This document shows, piece after piece, positions 53,101-62,465 of a stretch of 64,000 nucleotides of DNA. This DNA comes from Rhynchopus sp. YZ270_cl-10 (lineage: Eukaryota > Euglenozoa > Diplonemea > Diplonemida > Diplonemidae), in assembly GCA_964035575.1 (NCBI GenBank), contig OZ037842.1:682001-746000 (forward strand). Reading direction: 5' to 3'. The notes beneath the pieces were generated by a model. The model did not search any database and had not been told where the DNA came from. It saw only the letters and a list, made by a program, of their open reading frames with translations. Every line of letters starts with the position of its first letter. Position 1 is the first letter of the stretch. The position numbers and the translations under genes are program-made.

Positions 53101-53604
53101 CTGCATGACTTCTGCCTTCTCACGACGGTCCTTAGGTCTAGCCTCGAGGGAGGCTTGGAGGAGGGGTTCGAAGGTGGACTGCATGAGGCGGAGGAAGGGG
53201 TCGAAGGGGGAGCCGGGTGCGAGAACGCAGAATGAGGTTTGGAGGGAGAGGATCTTGCCTGAGTCGAGGTGTGCGTCGGCAGCGGTTTTGACGAGCGCGA
53301 GGATCGGGAATGCACCTGACTTGACGAGGCGGGCCTCGACGGTGACGACCCATTTGTTAGTGTCGTCGTCGTGGTATGTGAAGAGCACGCCGTTCACGCC
53401 GCAGTCGCCAAGGAACTTCTCGACCGCACCGTCGCCGACATCCTTTGCATCGTTCACAAACGCTGCACTGATGTCGCTCGCCTGCGCACCAAGCACCCCC
53501 GCCGCAAGCGGCTTCAGATACGCCTCCAACTCCTGCGGCACCAAAGGCTGCACCACCTTCACCCCAGCAGCTGCAGCTGCTGGCTGTGGTGGTGCACCAG
53601 ACAT
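38193..53604 (-). CDS. DYNC1H1: Cytoplasmic dynein 1 heavy chain, 7 exons
   Basis: Minus-end-directed microtubule motor. Exons are 41080-53604, 40712-40921, 40446-40504, 39495-40323, 39262-39331, 38396-39096 and 38193-38228, all in frame, giving 4809 residues. Introns (122-207 nt) start GTATG, once GTTTGT, and end CAG. AAA1 has GPAGTGKTETVKALG (about 2031) with VFCCDEAFDFKAMGRIFVGL, nearly identical to cytoplasmic dynein 1. P-loops follow in AAA2 (GPSCSGKT, about 2318), AAA3 (GPPGSGKT, about 2713) and AAA4 (GVAGAGKT, about 3064). The stalk tip lies at about 3421-3528 (WRGIKEMMNKEGFLKELVNF, KASRACGPLFDW). The C-terminal domain ends EWYQ + MGCAVNAWQPK from a 36-nt last exon. The DPEWVENLNSLLDDN and AAA1 sequences point to dynein 1 rather than axonemal types. 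Strong GC-ending codon bias creates long antisense open frames. Confidence 0.97.
38311..38342 (-). repeat. Dispersed element inside dynein intron 6
   Basis: The minus strand reads GAGAGGCTCAGGATCGCGGT, then TCATCTGAAC and seven T. GAGAGGCTCAGG is shared exactly with the intron 2 copy. It lies within the last intron (38229-38395). Confidence 0.55.
40651..40683 (-). repeat. Dispersed element inside dynein intron 2
   Basis: The minus strand reads AGGTGACTAAGCATGAGAGG, then CTCAGGTTAATTG and TTTTGG. This copy shows the core GCATGAGAGGC most clearly. It lies within intron 2 (40505-40711). Confidence 0.6.
40965..41008 (-). repeat. Dispersed element inside dynein intron 1
   Basis: The minus strand reads ATCGATTGTGATCAAGGTGG, then CCAAACACCATGAGGCTGAT, GGATC and ten T. 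It is closely related to the spacer copy at 36898-36945. It lies within intron 1 (40922-41079). Confidence 0.6.
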
Positions 53605-54170
53605 CGTACCGCTTTCGTCAATTCAGGGGGAAAGGTTTTGGGTAAGGGGAGGGGGAACGGGTTCCCAATCGGCCCTGTTTGAGGTTTTGAGTGTGGGAGT
53701 ATGAGGGGGGGGTATGAAGAGCAATGATCCGTGAGGTGCTTTCTTTTATGGCTGTTCTTTCAAAGAGAAAAGATGCGCGAATATATCGTATAGGCGTTTG
53801 CCCCGCGAAATGTTAGTGCCCTCCTATTTACCAGTTGAACGATGGCTCCGTTGGCATCTTACCGAACGAATAGTCTACCGGCACATCCGTGCCTATACTC
53901 GGGGGTCGGGGGACCATCAGAACACCCTGTGGGGTAGGGGATATGGGTAGTGGGAAGTGTGTCGAGGAAGAGGAAGTTCAAAGGTTATGAATACAAAACA
54001 AAAGATAAGTTGAAAGTCGCAAACGCAAAAAAACAAGGGGTTCGTTGAGTGACTCTGTGGTGTAAACCTGTACCCTCATTTCCAAAAAAATGACCTGACA
54101 CCCCTCAATCTTGAAATCTGGATGCCTGGAAGACACTGGTTCGGCTTTTTAATGGAAGGGGGGGGTGGTT
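53605..54170. other. Spacer upstream of dynein
   Basis: About 565 bp. It holds a C/T-rich tract with CAAACAG before the dynein ATG and one GAGGCGTTTGC-type relative (54009-54027, GCGTTTGCGACTTTCAACTT on the minus strand). A normal-complexity stretch at 53780-53930 was checked for a tRNA and none was found. Confidence 0.5.
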
Positions 54171-55072
54171 TCATACCGGCTCCACAGATATTCTCATCCC
54201 GTCCAGAACCTCGTCGTGGAGGCTGTTGTACACCTCCTCAGCAGCAGCGGCGGTGTCGAAGATGACGAGCACTTGTCGGGTCGCCTTATCGTAGGCCTCG
54301 TGCATCCAGTCGCAGTGCAGCACCTCGCCGTATTCTGTGATGGGTTGTGATGGTTGAAGTAGTTGGTCATGCATTCCGTTAGGCGACCCCCTCTGCTCTT
54401 CTTTTTTGAAGAGAAAACTGAAATGGACTTCCCCTACCCGCTTTGCCTCGCCCAAGGTCAGGGAGGGTTGCACAGTATCAAATCGATGTATATTTTGGTC
54501 AAAAAAGTGAAAGTAGACAAACCTGCGAAGGTATTTTCAAGGTCCGACAGCGGTGTGGTGTAGTCGATGCCGGAGACACAGAGCTTGTTACTGAAGTCGA
54601 CGACCTTGCCTGTACGGGAGGTGAATTCGTGGTTGATTTCCTCGAAGACAGGTCCCTGGAGGGCGGTCCAGCCTGAGTAATGCTGCTGCGGGATGTACAC
54701 TGGGCAGTTCGATGTCTCACCGTTGACTGTCATGTACCCGATTGCCTGCGATGCCTCGTAGGGCGGTCGGTGGTTGTGTATTTCTGTTATTGTCGCGAAG
54801 GTGCGGATCTCGCCGTCAAGGTTCCAGTGGTTGCGTGCAATCTTCCAACCTTTGCCAAGCCCGCTCAGGTGGTTGCAAATAGACACCAATGTCGGAGGGT
54901 CCTGCTTCTTGTCTGCCATCTTCGCCGCCAGTCCTTCCAACGTCTTCTTTGGGTATGGAATGTATTTCCGCTGCGTCCCCCTCGCCTCAGGACGTCCAAA
55001 CGGCCACTGCACACTCACATCTACATCATTCGACGCTGCCGCTGCTCGTTTCAACAAAGTTCGCCTCATCAT
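54171..55072 (-). CDS. RRM-domain protein, 2 exons
   Basis: Exons are 54523-55072 and 54171-54334, with a 188-nt intron (GTTTGT...CACAG) lying inside the RRM. The spliced protein is 237 residues. The C-terminal 80 residues form one RRM: the RNP2 strand is KLCVSGIDY, followed by LSDLENTFAEYGEVLHCDWM and an RNP1-position strand RQVLVIFDT that lacks the usual aromatic pair. It ends DEVLDGMRISVEPV. Residues 1-150 are not recognised; they contain GKGWKIARNHWNLDGEIRTF and are not low complexity. A role in RNA binding is likely, but the target is unknown. The ATG follows a pyrimidine tract and TTACAG by about 20 nt. The next gene upstream starts within 100 bp of this ATG. Confidence 0.85.
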
Positions 55073-55093
55073 ATTTTGAGGTCAATTTTTTCC

Positions 55094-55130
55094 CTGTAAT
55101 TTGAGTAGGATAGGTGGGGTAAGGGGGGTA
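55094..55130 (-). promoter_or_regulatory. Polypyrimidine tract and AG before the two-exon RRM gene
   Basis: The minus strand reads TACCCCCCTTACCCCACCTA, then TCCTACTCAAATTACAG, 21 nt before the ATG. Only about 75 nt separate it from the stop of the upstream gene. Confidence 0.5.
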
Positions 55131-55169
55131 AGAGAAGGTGCAAAAATACAACCCCATATTTTCTCTTTT

Positions 55170-55649
55170 CTAGTCGTATTTGTGAGTGGTAGCCAGAGCC
55201 GTCATAATTTCATCATCGCAGCCGGTGCGTCTGTGAAGAACCTCGGCTGCCTTTGCCAATACGAGGAGGTACAGGAGAAAGAAGCCGCCTATCCAGGAGA
55301 GCACGTGGAGGACGAGAGAGACACCTTGGATGACTGCGTGGAAGCCGTGTTCGCGGGCGATGGAGATTTCTGTGAACATGACAGGTGTGTCGACACAGAG
55401 CCAGAGGATGCCGAGGGCCTTCATCATGCTTACCTTGGCTTGATCGTCGTTCTCGTGGAACTCTGCCCTGTACACGAACGGGCCTGAGATGCATATGTAC
55501 ACAATCGCGAACACAACGGTCAACGCTAAATAGAAGACCTGCAGCCCCAGCCCCAGGTACTCCGCCTCCTGCACCCAGTCCACAAGGTTCGCTGTCTGCG
55601 ACGCACCAACAACGCCGTGCCAGAACAAAATATTCAATGGGCGTGGCAT
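55170..55649 (-). CDS. Small three-TM membrane protein
   Basis: The protein has 159 residues with no intron. Three hydrophobic helices fit at about residues 35-57 (LQVFYLALTVVFAIVYICIS), 77-97 (ALGILWLCVDTPVMF) and 105-130 (VIQGVSLVLHVLSWIGGFFL). The N-terminus begins MPRPLNILFWHG and the C-terminus is polar (HRRTGCDDEIMTALATTHKYD). No family was recognised. A CGTAG splice-like site lies two nt before the ATG, so the 5' UTR may be extremely short. Confidence 0.7.
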   Translation of the reverse strand: MPRPLNILFWHGVVGASQTANLVDWVQEAEYLGLGLQVFYLALTVVFAIVYICISGPFVYRAEFHENDDQAKVSMMKALGILWLCVDTPVMFTEISIAREHGFHAVIQGVSLVLHVLSWIGGFFLLYLLVLAKAAEVLHRRTGCDDEIMTALATTHKYD

Positions 55650-55651
55650 AT

Positions 55652-55674
55652 CTACGTTAGGTTACAAGAAAAGG
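55652..55674 (-). promoter_or_regulatory. Pyrimidine-rich 3' splice-like site before the three-TM gene
   Basis: The minus strand reads TCCTTTTCTTGTAACCTAAC, then GTAG, two nt before the ATG. Confidence 0.4.
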
Positions 55675-55955
55675 ACCCCCTCCTTACCCACACCCAGTCA
55701 TGGTGCGCATTTTGGGTGTTGTGTCTCTGAAGAATTTAATAGGGTTTTGGAAGACAAATGGGTTGGAAATGCACAACACCTCTGTGGCCGTAGAGTGCTC
55801 TGCAGGTAATCGGTTGAAAGTGCAAACGCCTCAGTTGACAGACCCTAAAGGATATGCAAGAAAGAATAAGAATGAAAAAAGATGGGTCACCGAAAAGCCT
55901 TTAAGTTTGCTGTTCTTTCTCAGCTTTCTTTTTTTTTGTTTGTTTGGCACAAAAA

Positions 55956-56039
55956 GTTGACTTGAAATACAAAACCCTCTCATGACAGTGTACCTTGGTG
56001 TGTGCACCGAGGCGGGCCCCCCGAACCATGCAGTCCTTA
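55956..56039 (-). repeat. Long-type dispersed element
   Basis: The minus strand reads AAGGACTGCATGGTTCGG, a GC-rich part with CGCCTCGGTGCACAC, then AAGGTACACTGTCATGAGAG, GGTTTTGTATTTCAAG, TCAAC and TTTTT. It aligns end to end with 34517-34601. Confidence 0.7.
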
Positions 56040-56340
56040 CATACATTTCTCTGTCGGCGCCCCACCCCTTTTATTCCAAGCAATTGTACTACGTGGCTGC
56101 CATAACAACCCGTGAAGATAGTGTGATCACTCCTCGAGGTCGCTGATTTGCGAGTCCTCTTGCGTAACTAACCCTCCCCCCCTTCCCTCTCCCCCCCACC
56201 ACCACCACCACCACCACCCCTTCCGAAGGGCGCTGGCTAGAGCGCCAACACGCGCTCTGGTGCCGTCCGTAACGAAGGCACGGTGGCAAGTGCCAACTGT
56301 GGCTTCTTGCCGTGCGAAAACCAAGAGCCACGCAGCGCTA

Positions 56341-57922
56341 TCACGAAGGCAGATAATCTTCGACCTCCCCGTTCTTAAGACTCTCCACCACAGCACCGCC
56401 CACCTTTTGGATGGCCTTTTTGATCTGTTAAGGTGGTGAAGAATTGTGTGGTAAAGAAAGAAAACTTATAAGATGAATGTGCCTCTCGTGCAATACATCT
56501 GAAAAAAAAAAGTGAAGCTGAGAGTGCAAACGCCTCTTGCACTTGGGAGTTGCTTACAATGAAACCATGAAACTGTAAGCATGGTACAGTCATTTCCCCA
56601 AAAGAGAAGACAAGGAGACAAGGTAGGCAAGACGAGGCTAAACCTCTGCGTCGCCTGTAAGAAGAAGTACTGATATCCTGGCCACGGACACTGGGTGAAG
56701 CGACGAGAACCACACAGTGTTCGCGTCTTTTGCGCTGGGCCGAGGATACAGACACCACACTCTGGTGTGATGGCGTTCCAGGTGGCGGTGACCCACTGGA
56801 CACAGGTAGAAGTCGCACCTCTGAGCGCACACAAAAAATAAACCAAAACATAACCATACCCTCTTCCGTTTGTCAAGCAGACGTTCCATTTCTGATACAA
56901 CCGCGGCCTCGTGAAGTGCGTCCTGAGGAAGTGAGATTAAAAAAGAAGTATCAACTAATAACTGTTATATTTTAACCCGCCTTCACCAAACTTATTTAGA
57001 AAAGTACAACACTGCACAAATAGAGAAAACTCTGTGAATAATAAAGGTTGCATATTACGCCGTTGCTTCATCTGACACCAGGGTAGAGAGGGACTAAGAA
57101 AGGGCACCAAACGGGAAGGCATACCACAGTCTCCCCTGCGGCCCTTTGCTTGGCGACCTTTGCCTGTTCCTTTTTGACGATCTTTATTTTCTCCATCACT
57201 TGCTCCTTCTTCTTCCGCAGTGCCACCACCTTGGTCATGGTCTCTGGCGGGGTGGCGGCTTTGAGCAGCCGCTTGCGGGGGATGTGGCGGGACAGCTTGC
57301 CCACACCTTCGAGGTCTGCCTCTGCACGCTTTCGCTTTAGCACACGTGGCTCCGGCTGGCCTGCAGCAGCCGTGTCGCCTGGGAACGTGACAGACACGGT
57401 CTGACCTTTGAACGACTTTCCGTCATAGCTTTTTGCCCGTTCCGCCGACCCACGGTCAGCATAGATGAATTCTGCCTTCTGCTGTCGCTGTGCAAGGCGG
57501 TGCGACATAATGGGCCCAATGCCCTGGAACTGCTTAAGGATCTCTGCAGGCGGCAGGACAAGGTTCCGCACCTCAACGTGCGTGGGGGCTGTTGGGGAGG
57601 ACGTCAGTGCCACGGTGGGCACAAGGCCACCGAAGGAAGCTGTTTGTGGACGTGCTGCCACCTGTGCTGCGACCTCAGCATCGTGGTACGTGATAGTCGC
57701 GTAGTGCAAGTTCCCACCCGTCCCGCGTCTGTTGTTAAAAACAACCTCACTCTGCTCGCCACACCCAAACATCTCCTCCAAGTGCCGTGTCCACACCTCG
57801 TCAAGACTCAGCGACGGGAGTGTCACTGCAAGAAAACGCCTCCCCGTGTCATCTTCGCTTGCACGGTCCTGGTCAAACGGACTTGCATTGGACCCTGAAG
57901 AGGACTCATCTGATTCAGCCAT
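56341..57922 (-). CDS. Protein with two RRM-like domains and basic C-terminus, 3 exons
   Basis: Exons are 57125-57922, 56860-56922 and 56341-56424. Introns of 202 and 435 nt start GTATG and end CTCAG and AACAG. All joins are phase 0, giving 314 residues. The first RRM-like domain spans about 28-105 (FLAVTLPSLSLDEVWTRHL, NLHYATITYHD). The second spans about 113-182 (HVEVRNLVLPP, KAEFIYADRGSAERAKSYDG, QTVSVTF). A Lys/Arg-rich helical part follows, suited to nuclear or nucleolar RNA binding; this is inference. It ends NGEVEDYLPS. The long second intron contains two dispersed elements and a 60-codon open frame after GCTCAG (about 56843 down to 56638) that could be an alternative exon. The ATG follows CCCACCCACCCAG by 11 nt. 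Confidence 0.8.
56464..56538 (-). repeat. Two dispersed elements in intron 2 of the RRM gene
   Basis: 56511-56538 reads on the minus strand GCAAGAGGCGTTTGCACTCT, then CAGCTTC. 56464-56500 reads AGATGTATTGCACGAGAGGC, then ACATTCATCTTATAAG and TTTTC. The order is GAGGCGTTTGC type then CAYGAGAGGC type. Confidence 0.6.
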
Positions 57923-57933
57923 CCGGGGCTGAC

Positions 57934-57975
57934 CTGGGTGGGTGGGTGTGGGAACAGAGGGAGAGGGTGTGGGAG
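57934..57975 (-). promoter_or_regulatory. Polypyrimidine tract and AG before the three-exon RRM gene
   Basis: The minus strand reads CACCCTCTCCCTCTGTTCCC, then ACACCCACCCACCCAG, 11 nt before the ATG. Confidence 0.5.
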
Positions 57976-58157
57976 GCGTGTGTGTGTATACTGCAAGCCC
58001 CGTGTGGAGATCAAAGGTAAAGGTAAAGGGGGTTTGCTTTCAGTCAACGTCAAAGGCAACACAGCATGGAAATGCTGTGGCCACGTCAATGACCGCTGCA
58101 GACATCGAAAGATGCGCATCAACGTGCAGTCTTTGGATCGATCACAGATCCTTGGCG

Positions 58158-61100
58158 TTATCGAAGCTTTCGTATTTCAGGGAGCAGCGCGATGAGGAAC
58201 TTGTGCACCTTGGAGGACAACGTGTCGAAGGGGTTTTTGTACTTGTACACCGCTATGGAGCACAACGCATCCTCGAACTCGCAGTACACTAAACACTCGT
58301 TGTTGTCACATGCACTGCGGAACTGGGAGAAGACCATCACCGCCTGCCGCTCCGTCAGGTACTCATCCTTAAGCTTCATCGTGTCCATCATAATCAGCCA
58401 CTCACTCACAGAAAGCGTGTTCGGGTCCAGCGCCGTCTCCTTCTGCTTCTTCTTAGGCACCGACTCCGAATCTTTGCACGCAAAGAAGCGAAACAGCCAC
58501 ATCAAGTCCCTCCGGAACTCACTCACATGCATCTGAACTGCCTCCGACCAGATCTGCCTGCGAAAGTCCGACACCTCGGCAACGTTCACATTGGAGAGCA
58601 CCTCATTCACAACGATTCCTTCGACAATGTGGGGAAGCCTGCGGCCACGAAGCTTGCGGTCACTGACCTGACGGGCATGCGCAATATGCACGAGGAGCTG
58701 TGCAAACTCTGATGAGTCAAACTTCATCTCGTCGGATAACACCTCGTCTGATTTTCCGTGCTGCGCATGGCAGTTCCCTTGCCAGTACCCGTTGAGCTCT
58801 TTGTTGAGCAAGTTGACGCGGGCATACACTTTCGCTGCCATGGTTTTGTTGAATGACTTCGACAGCAGACGGCAGTCAGTCAGGAAGCGGACGTACTGGG
58901 CGTACTCCATGCGCCCCTTGCAGGAGTACTTCATGAAGACTGTCGAGAGGTCGCTGAAGGCACTGCTGAAGATGTGCCTCAGGTTGTTGAAGTCCGTCTG
59001 CGTCAGTTCCGCCTCTGTGCACGGGAACGGCACCAGGTGCCCATACGAGAACTCCTCAAACCTCCCTATCTCACCAGCAGTGATCTGCATCTGACGTGCT
59101 GTCAGCACCTCCACTGGCGTACCATGCCCTCTACGCGCCATCAGGTACGTGCAGTACTTATGCATATGCTGCCGTGCCGTCAGCCAGTCGGCCATCACTT
59201 CATAACTGTACTGTAGGTCCCTTTCTACAGCAGGATCTTTGCTGGAAGGGCTGAGATCGATTGTCTGTGTTTTTATGTTTTCGAGGCCTTCTTTTGCGTA
59301 TTTGCACCAGAGCTTGAAGAGGACAACGAGGATGACATCGCTTTGAGATTCGAAGATGGTGCTTGGATGCACTTCGATGAAGACCTTTCCGAGGCTCTGG
59401 CCTACTAGCTCTACACGGCGCACATCGGAGTTGGGCATCTGCATCGAGTCTTCAATGATCTGCAGCGCCTTCAGGAGCGCCACGAAGCAGCGCCCATCAC
59501 ACCATGTCTTGGAGAAGTCGTTGGCGGAGACAGGCTCTTCGGGGAGCCCCATGATGTGGCTGTCGTCCGACACTGCGGGCACCTGGACACCTGGTGTGCC
59601 AGGACGTGATGTGTTGGAGCGACGTCGCCCCTTCTGTGACGCAGGGAACAGCGAGACAGGGGCCTGCTGCCGCTTCTTTCTCTCCTTGAGATAGCCGTTG
59701 ATGATCGTCTCCGCCCACGGCAGTAGGATGCGCTCTGAATGCGTCCGCCCCTGCTCCGCATCTCGCGTGAAGTGCATCTCCTGCGGAAACGCAACCAACA
59801 ACGACAAATACCTCCACCCCTCCTCGGAGTACTGCGAGGCCAGATCCATCAACCCGTCTAGATGCTCGGTTTGTGTTTCGCCCTCCTTCTCTGCATCCTC
59901 GAAGTCTTGCGTTTCTCGCGCGATCTTCTCTCGACAGTCGTTGATGCTGAGTTGTAGTGCGTCGGTCTGCATGGTCAGCTCGCGATCCAACGCCATGAGC
60001 TCGCTGAGTCTGCGCCGTACGTCCTGTCTACGCCGTTCTGCGCCTGACACAATGGAGTGCAAGCGGAGGCGGGTAAAGCTCTGCCGCACAGCTAGATTGC
60101 GTTGGTGTCTGCGATTCAGTGAGACCAGCTCCTCGCTCTTCGATTGCATGACACGCATTGTGTTGCGCCAGCCACGGAAGACAACACCAACGAGGTTAGT
60201 CTGCCACTTCGCAACACCCTTCGCTAGGATCAGCTTCTTCCCCCCCAACGACACCATGCCACGAGACAGCGTATCCCCAAGCTCCTCAAAGTGATAAACC
60301 GCACGACGAAACTGCTCAAAACATGGCATATTTTTCAGATAATTCGTAAAATGGTTGCGCGAATCCACCACCCCACCCATCATAGATGGGCGCAAGAAGC
60401 GCTCCCTCCTCTGCGACAGTGTCACACCCTGCAGATAGTTGAGATACACAAACTGGCTGATCCGGTACTGATGCCGCACACCATCTGCCTCCATCGACGT
60501 CGCTAGGTCAGGTGTACCTGGCTTCGCCATGCCTGAAAACTGAAACTTCATTTCAGACGACTGCTCCGAACAGCTGTCGTCAAAGGAGATGTTTGGCTCC
60601 TTTATTGTTGGGGTGATACTGAACGTCGGCACATTTGACATATCTGCGGGCAGCACTGCTGAAAGCGCGGAGGTCAATCCAAATTCCGCTGGCGGCGATG
60701 CAGGACACTGCGACTCCTCTAAAGCACTGCCTACCGGCGTGAGCGAAGGGGGAAGTGGCGGTGGTCGCTTCGCAGAGGCAGGCGAGGTGAGAAGCTGCAA
60801 ACGTTGTGTCAGCATATCCGGTGACGGTGCACTCCCAGACTCGCCCAGCCCTGCATGCACGACAGAACACTCCCTCGAACGTTCGTCCTCCTTGCTAACA
60901 AGCATCTCCACGAGTTTATGCGGTGGGACAAAAAGCGCTTCAATTACAAAGCGCTTTGCCGCCAAAGCCTCAGCATGCATTTCAGGGGATCCGGAAAACA
61001 GAGATGCGGATGGGGGTATTAAAAAGTCGAGTATCAAACAGGCGGTTGCTGTGAGGACGGGGTTTGGGGTGTTGAGGTTTTTTGTTGCGGCGCGTGCATG

Positions 61101-62021
61101 GGAGAATACTAGGGATGCGGAGACGGAGGGGCTGGTGGCACCCTGGAGGACAGATGCGTAGCCGGGACTCCATTCGGCAGCCACCTCGCGGATCTTCATG
61201 GCCACGGTTGCGTCGCCGATCCACCCTTCCATGCCTTGCATGCCGTTCACACCTAGCCCTGCTACCACCTCCGCGACTTCCCCTCGCCGTGCACCCCCAC
61301 TGAACCCAGTATGCGCACCACCCTCCCCACCGCTTTCACGCAAACAATGCAAATAATTCGCCTCCCTATCGATCTCACGGTACTTCGACGGAACCGACGA
61401 CATCACAGAACACACAGAACCCCGCTCCGACGTCTTATCTGTAAACAAATGAGACATCCCTGAAGATATGGACCCCAAAGAAGAAGACGTCGCGTGCCGT
61501 GCACTGACCATGCTTTCAGACAAGCTGTTTGCAACGGAGCTGTCGAAGCTGCCTTTTGGATGAGACTCCTTCGGCATGCTGTCCTGACAGGGGGCAGAAA
61601 CAGCCGAGAAGGTTCTGCTGTTCTGCCGGCTGCTTACGGGACTCCCGAGTTGTGTCATGCCACGCAGTATATTAGTGCTTCTCCGGCGTTCATTTGCAAA
61701 ATCTGTAATACGTAGACTGCCGCATTCCTCCTCCTCATCCTCCTCACGGCACGCAGGAGGAACACGAGGTGTTGACACCTGGGGTTGGTCACTCAGAAAC
61801 ACGCCAAACGGACATTCGTTCAACTCCAGCGCGGTGCTCTGATCGAGTCTCAGCCCCGTTGCAGGCGCCTCTGTGCGGGAGGACGACAGCCTACCCTTAG
61901 GGGGCGACCTGTTCTGCAGAAGCTCAACCTCCTCAGGTATGCCATGTGACAGCACAGCACTGATAGCGCGGTGTTTTGACCTAGGCACCGGCTTCTCGAG
62001 ACGCCCCAACCCAGCAAGCAT
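58158..62021 (-). CDS. Calponin-homology-like domain protein
   Basis: The protein has 1287 residues from MLAGLGRLEK, the first ATG after GTGTGCAG. The N-terminal 480 residues are Ser/Pro-rich with acidic clusters. About 520-660 is helical and basic and includes GVVFRGWRNTMRVMQ, which looks IQ/calmodulin-binding-like. A coiled coil follows (about 640-700). Residues about 750-900 look like a calponin-homology domain: LPWAETIINGYLKE, then FSKTWCDGRCFVALLKALQI, where the W-x-DG-x-x-x-x-L-L pattern is typical. The C-terminal 250 residues are helical with EF-hand-like spacing (CDNNECLVYCEFEDAL) but lack a clear loop. CH domains bind actin or microtubules. With dynein, tubulin and the stalk-like protein nearby, a cytoskeletal role is plausible. 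No orthologue was recognised. Confidence 0.7.
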   Translation of the reverse strand: MLAGLGRLEKPVPRSKHRAISAVLSHGIPEEVELLQNRSPPKGRLSSSRTEAPATGLRLDQSTALELNECPFGVFLSDQPQVSTPRVPPACREEDEEEECGSLRITDFANERRRSTNILRGMTQLGSPVSSRQNSRTFSAVSAPCQDSMPKESHPKGSFDSSVANSLSESMVSARHATSSSLGSISSGMSHLFTDKTSERGSVCSVMSSVPSKYREIDREANYLHCLRESGGEGGAHTGFSGGARRGEVAEVVAGLGVNGMQGMEGWIGDATVAMKIREVAAEWSPGYASVLQGATSPSVSASLVFSHARAATKNLNTPNPVLTATACLILDFLIPPSASLFSGSPEMHAEALAAKRFVIEALFVPPHKLVEMLVSKEDERSRECSVVHAGLGESGSAPSPDMLTQRLQLLTSPASAKRPPPLPPSLTPVGSALEESQCPASPPAEFGLTSALSAVLPADMSNVPTFSITPTIKEPNISFDDSCSEQSSEMKFQFSGMAKPGTPDLATSMEADGVRHQYRISQFVYLNYLQGVTLSQRRERFLRPSMMGGVVDSRNHFTNYLKNMPCFEQFRRAVYHFEELGDTLSRGMVSLGGKKLILAKGVAKWQTNLVGVVFRGWRNTMRVMQSKSEELVSLNRRHQRNLAVRQSFTRLRLHSIVSGAERRRQDVRRRLSELMALDRELTMQTDALQLSINDCREKIARETQDFEDAEKEGETQTEHLDGLMDLASQYSEEGWRYLSLLVAFPQEMHFTRDAEQGRTHSERILLPWAETIINGYLKERKKRQQAPVSLFPASQKGRRRSNTSRPGTPGVQVPAVSDDSHIMGLPEEPVSANDFSKTWCDGRCFVALLKALQIIEDSMQMPNSDVRRVELVGQSLGKVFIEVHPSTIFESQSDVILVVLFKLWCKYAKEGLENIKTQTIDLSPSSKDPAVERDLQYSYEVMADWLTARQHMHKYCTYLMARRGHGTPVEVLTARQMQITAGEIGRFEEFSYGHLVPFPCTEAELTQTDFNNLRHIFSSAFSDLSTVFMKYSCKGRMEYAQYVRFLTDCRLLSKSFNKTMAAKVYARVNLLNKELNGYWQGNCHAQHGKSDEVLSDEMKFDSSEFAQLLVHIAHARQVSDRKLRGRRLPHIVEGIVVNEVLSNVNVAEVSDFRRQIWSEAVQMHVSEFRRDLMWLFRFFACKDSESVPKKKQKETALDPNTLSVSEWLIMMDTMKLKDEYLTERQAVMVFSQFRSACDNNECLVYCEFEDALCSIAVYKYKNPFDTLSSKVHKFLIALLPEIRKLR

Positions 62022-62465
62022 TGTCCCGCTCTGCACACAACCATGAACAACGTTGGTAAATCACCGCTTAGTCTAAATGATGAAACGTAAAAAAATGTCT
62101 GTTAGATTGGGCAGATGGGGGGTGAAATATTTGTGGGGCAGGAAGGAAACACAGAGGATGCATGAAGGGTTTGGTTGCAGAGATTGCGGGAAAGCCCAAA
62201 ATATTCGCCGAAAGAGCAAAACTGAGGGGAGAGGGGGGAACACAGAGAGTGTGAGTAGTGGGGTGGGGCTTTCGTTTGGCGTTGTGTTTTGATACAAGGG
62301 GGTGCTGTTAAAGAGAGTGGGGTTTGTGCATAAGGGGCGTCAACTACGCCACTGTGCTGTCGCACAGCTCACAGACGGGGTGGGGACAGTAACATAATAG
62401 AAAGAAACGAAGCAAGACAAGGCTTGCGTGCAGTGACTGCTCATATGTGATGTCAACGTGTCTGC
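62022..62465. other. Spacer downstream of histone H4
   Basis: About 440 bp, G-rich on the plus strand. No gene was seen. No metazoan-type histone stem-loop was recognised downstream of the H4 stop. Confidence 0.5.

Larger units (their letters stand above)
55650..56340. other. Spacer with two dispersed elements
   Basis: About 690 bp. It holds a GAGGCGTTTGC-type copy (55813-55834), the long-type element (55956-56039) and a C/CCA-rich simple stretch (56174-56219). Open frames at 56230-56340 in all three minus frames are probably 3' UTR of the RRM gene. Confidence 0.5.

Noticed and set aside
53780-53930. Possible tRNA upstream of dynein
   Set aside because: GTTCAACTGG and TGGCTCCGTTGG resemble box sequences, but no acceptor stem or cloverleaf could be drawn on either strand.
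56638-56853. Extra exon in the three-exon RRM gene (RCDFYLCPVGHRH...)
   Set aside because: It opens after GCTCAG in a usable phase, but it would end the protein early and look unlike the rest, while skipping it joins two phase-0 exons cleanly. It is kept only as a possible alternative exon.
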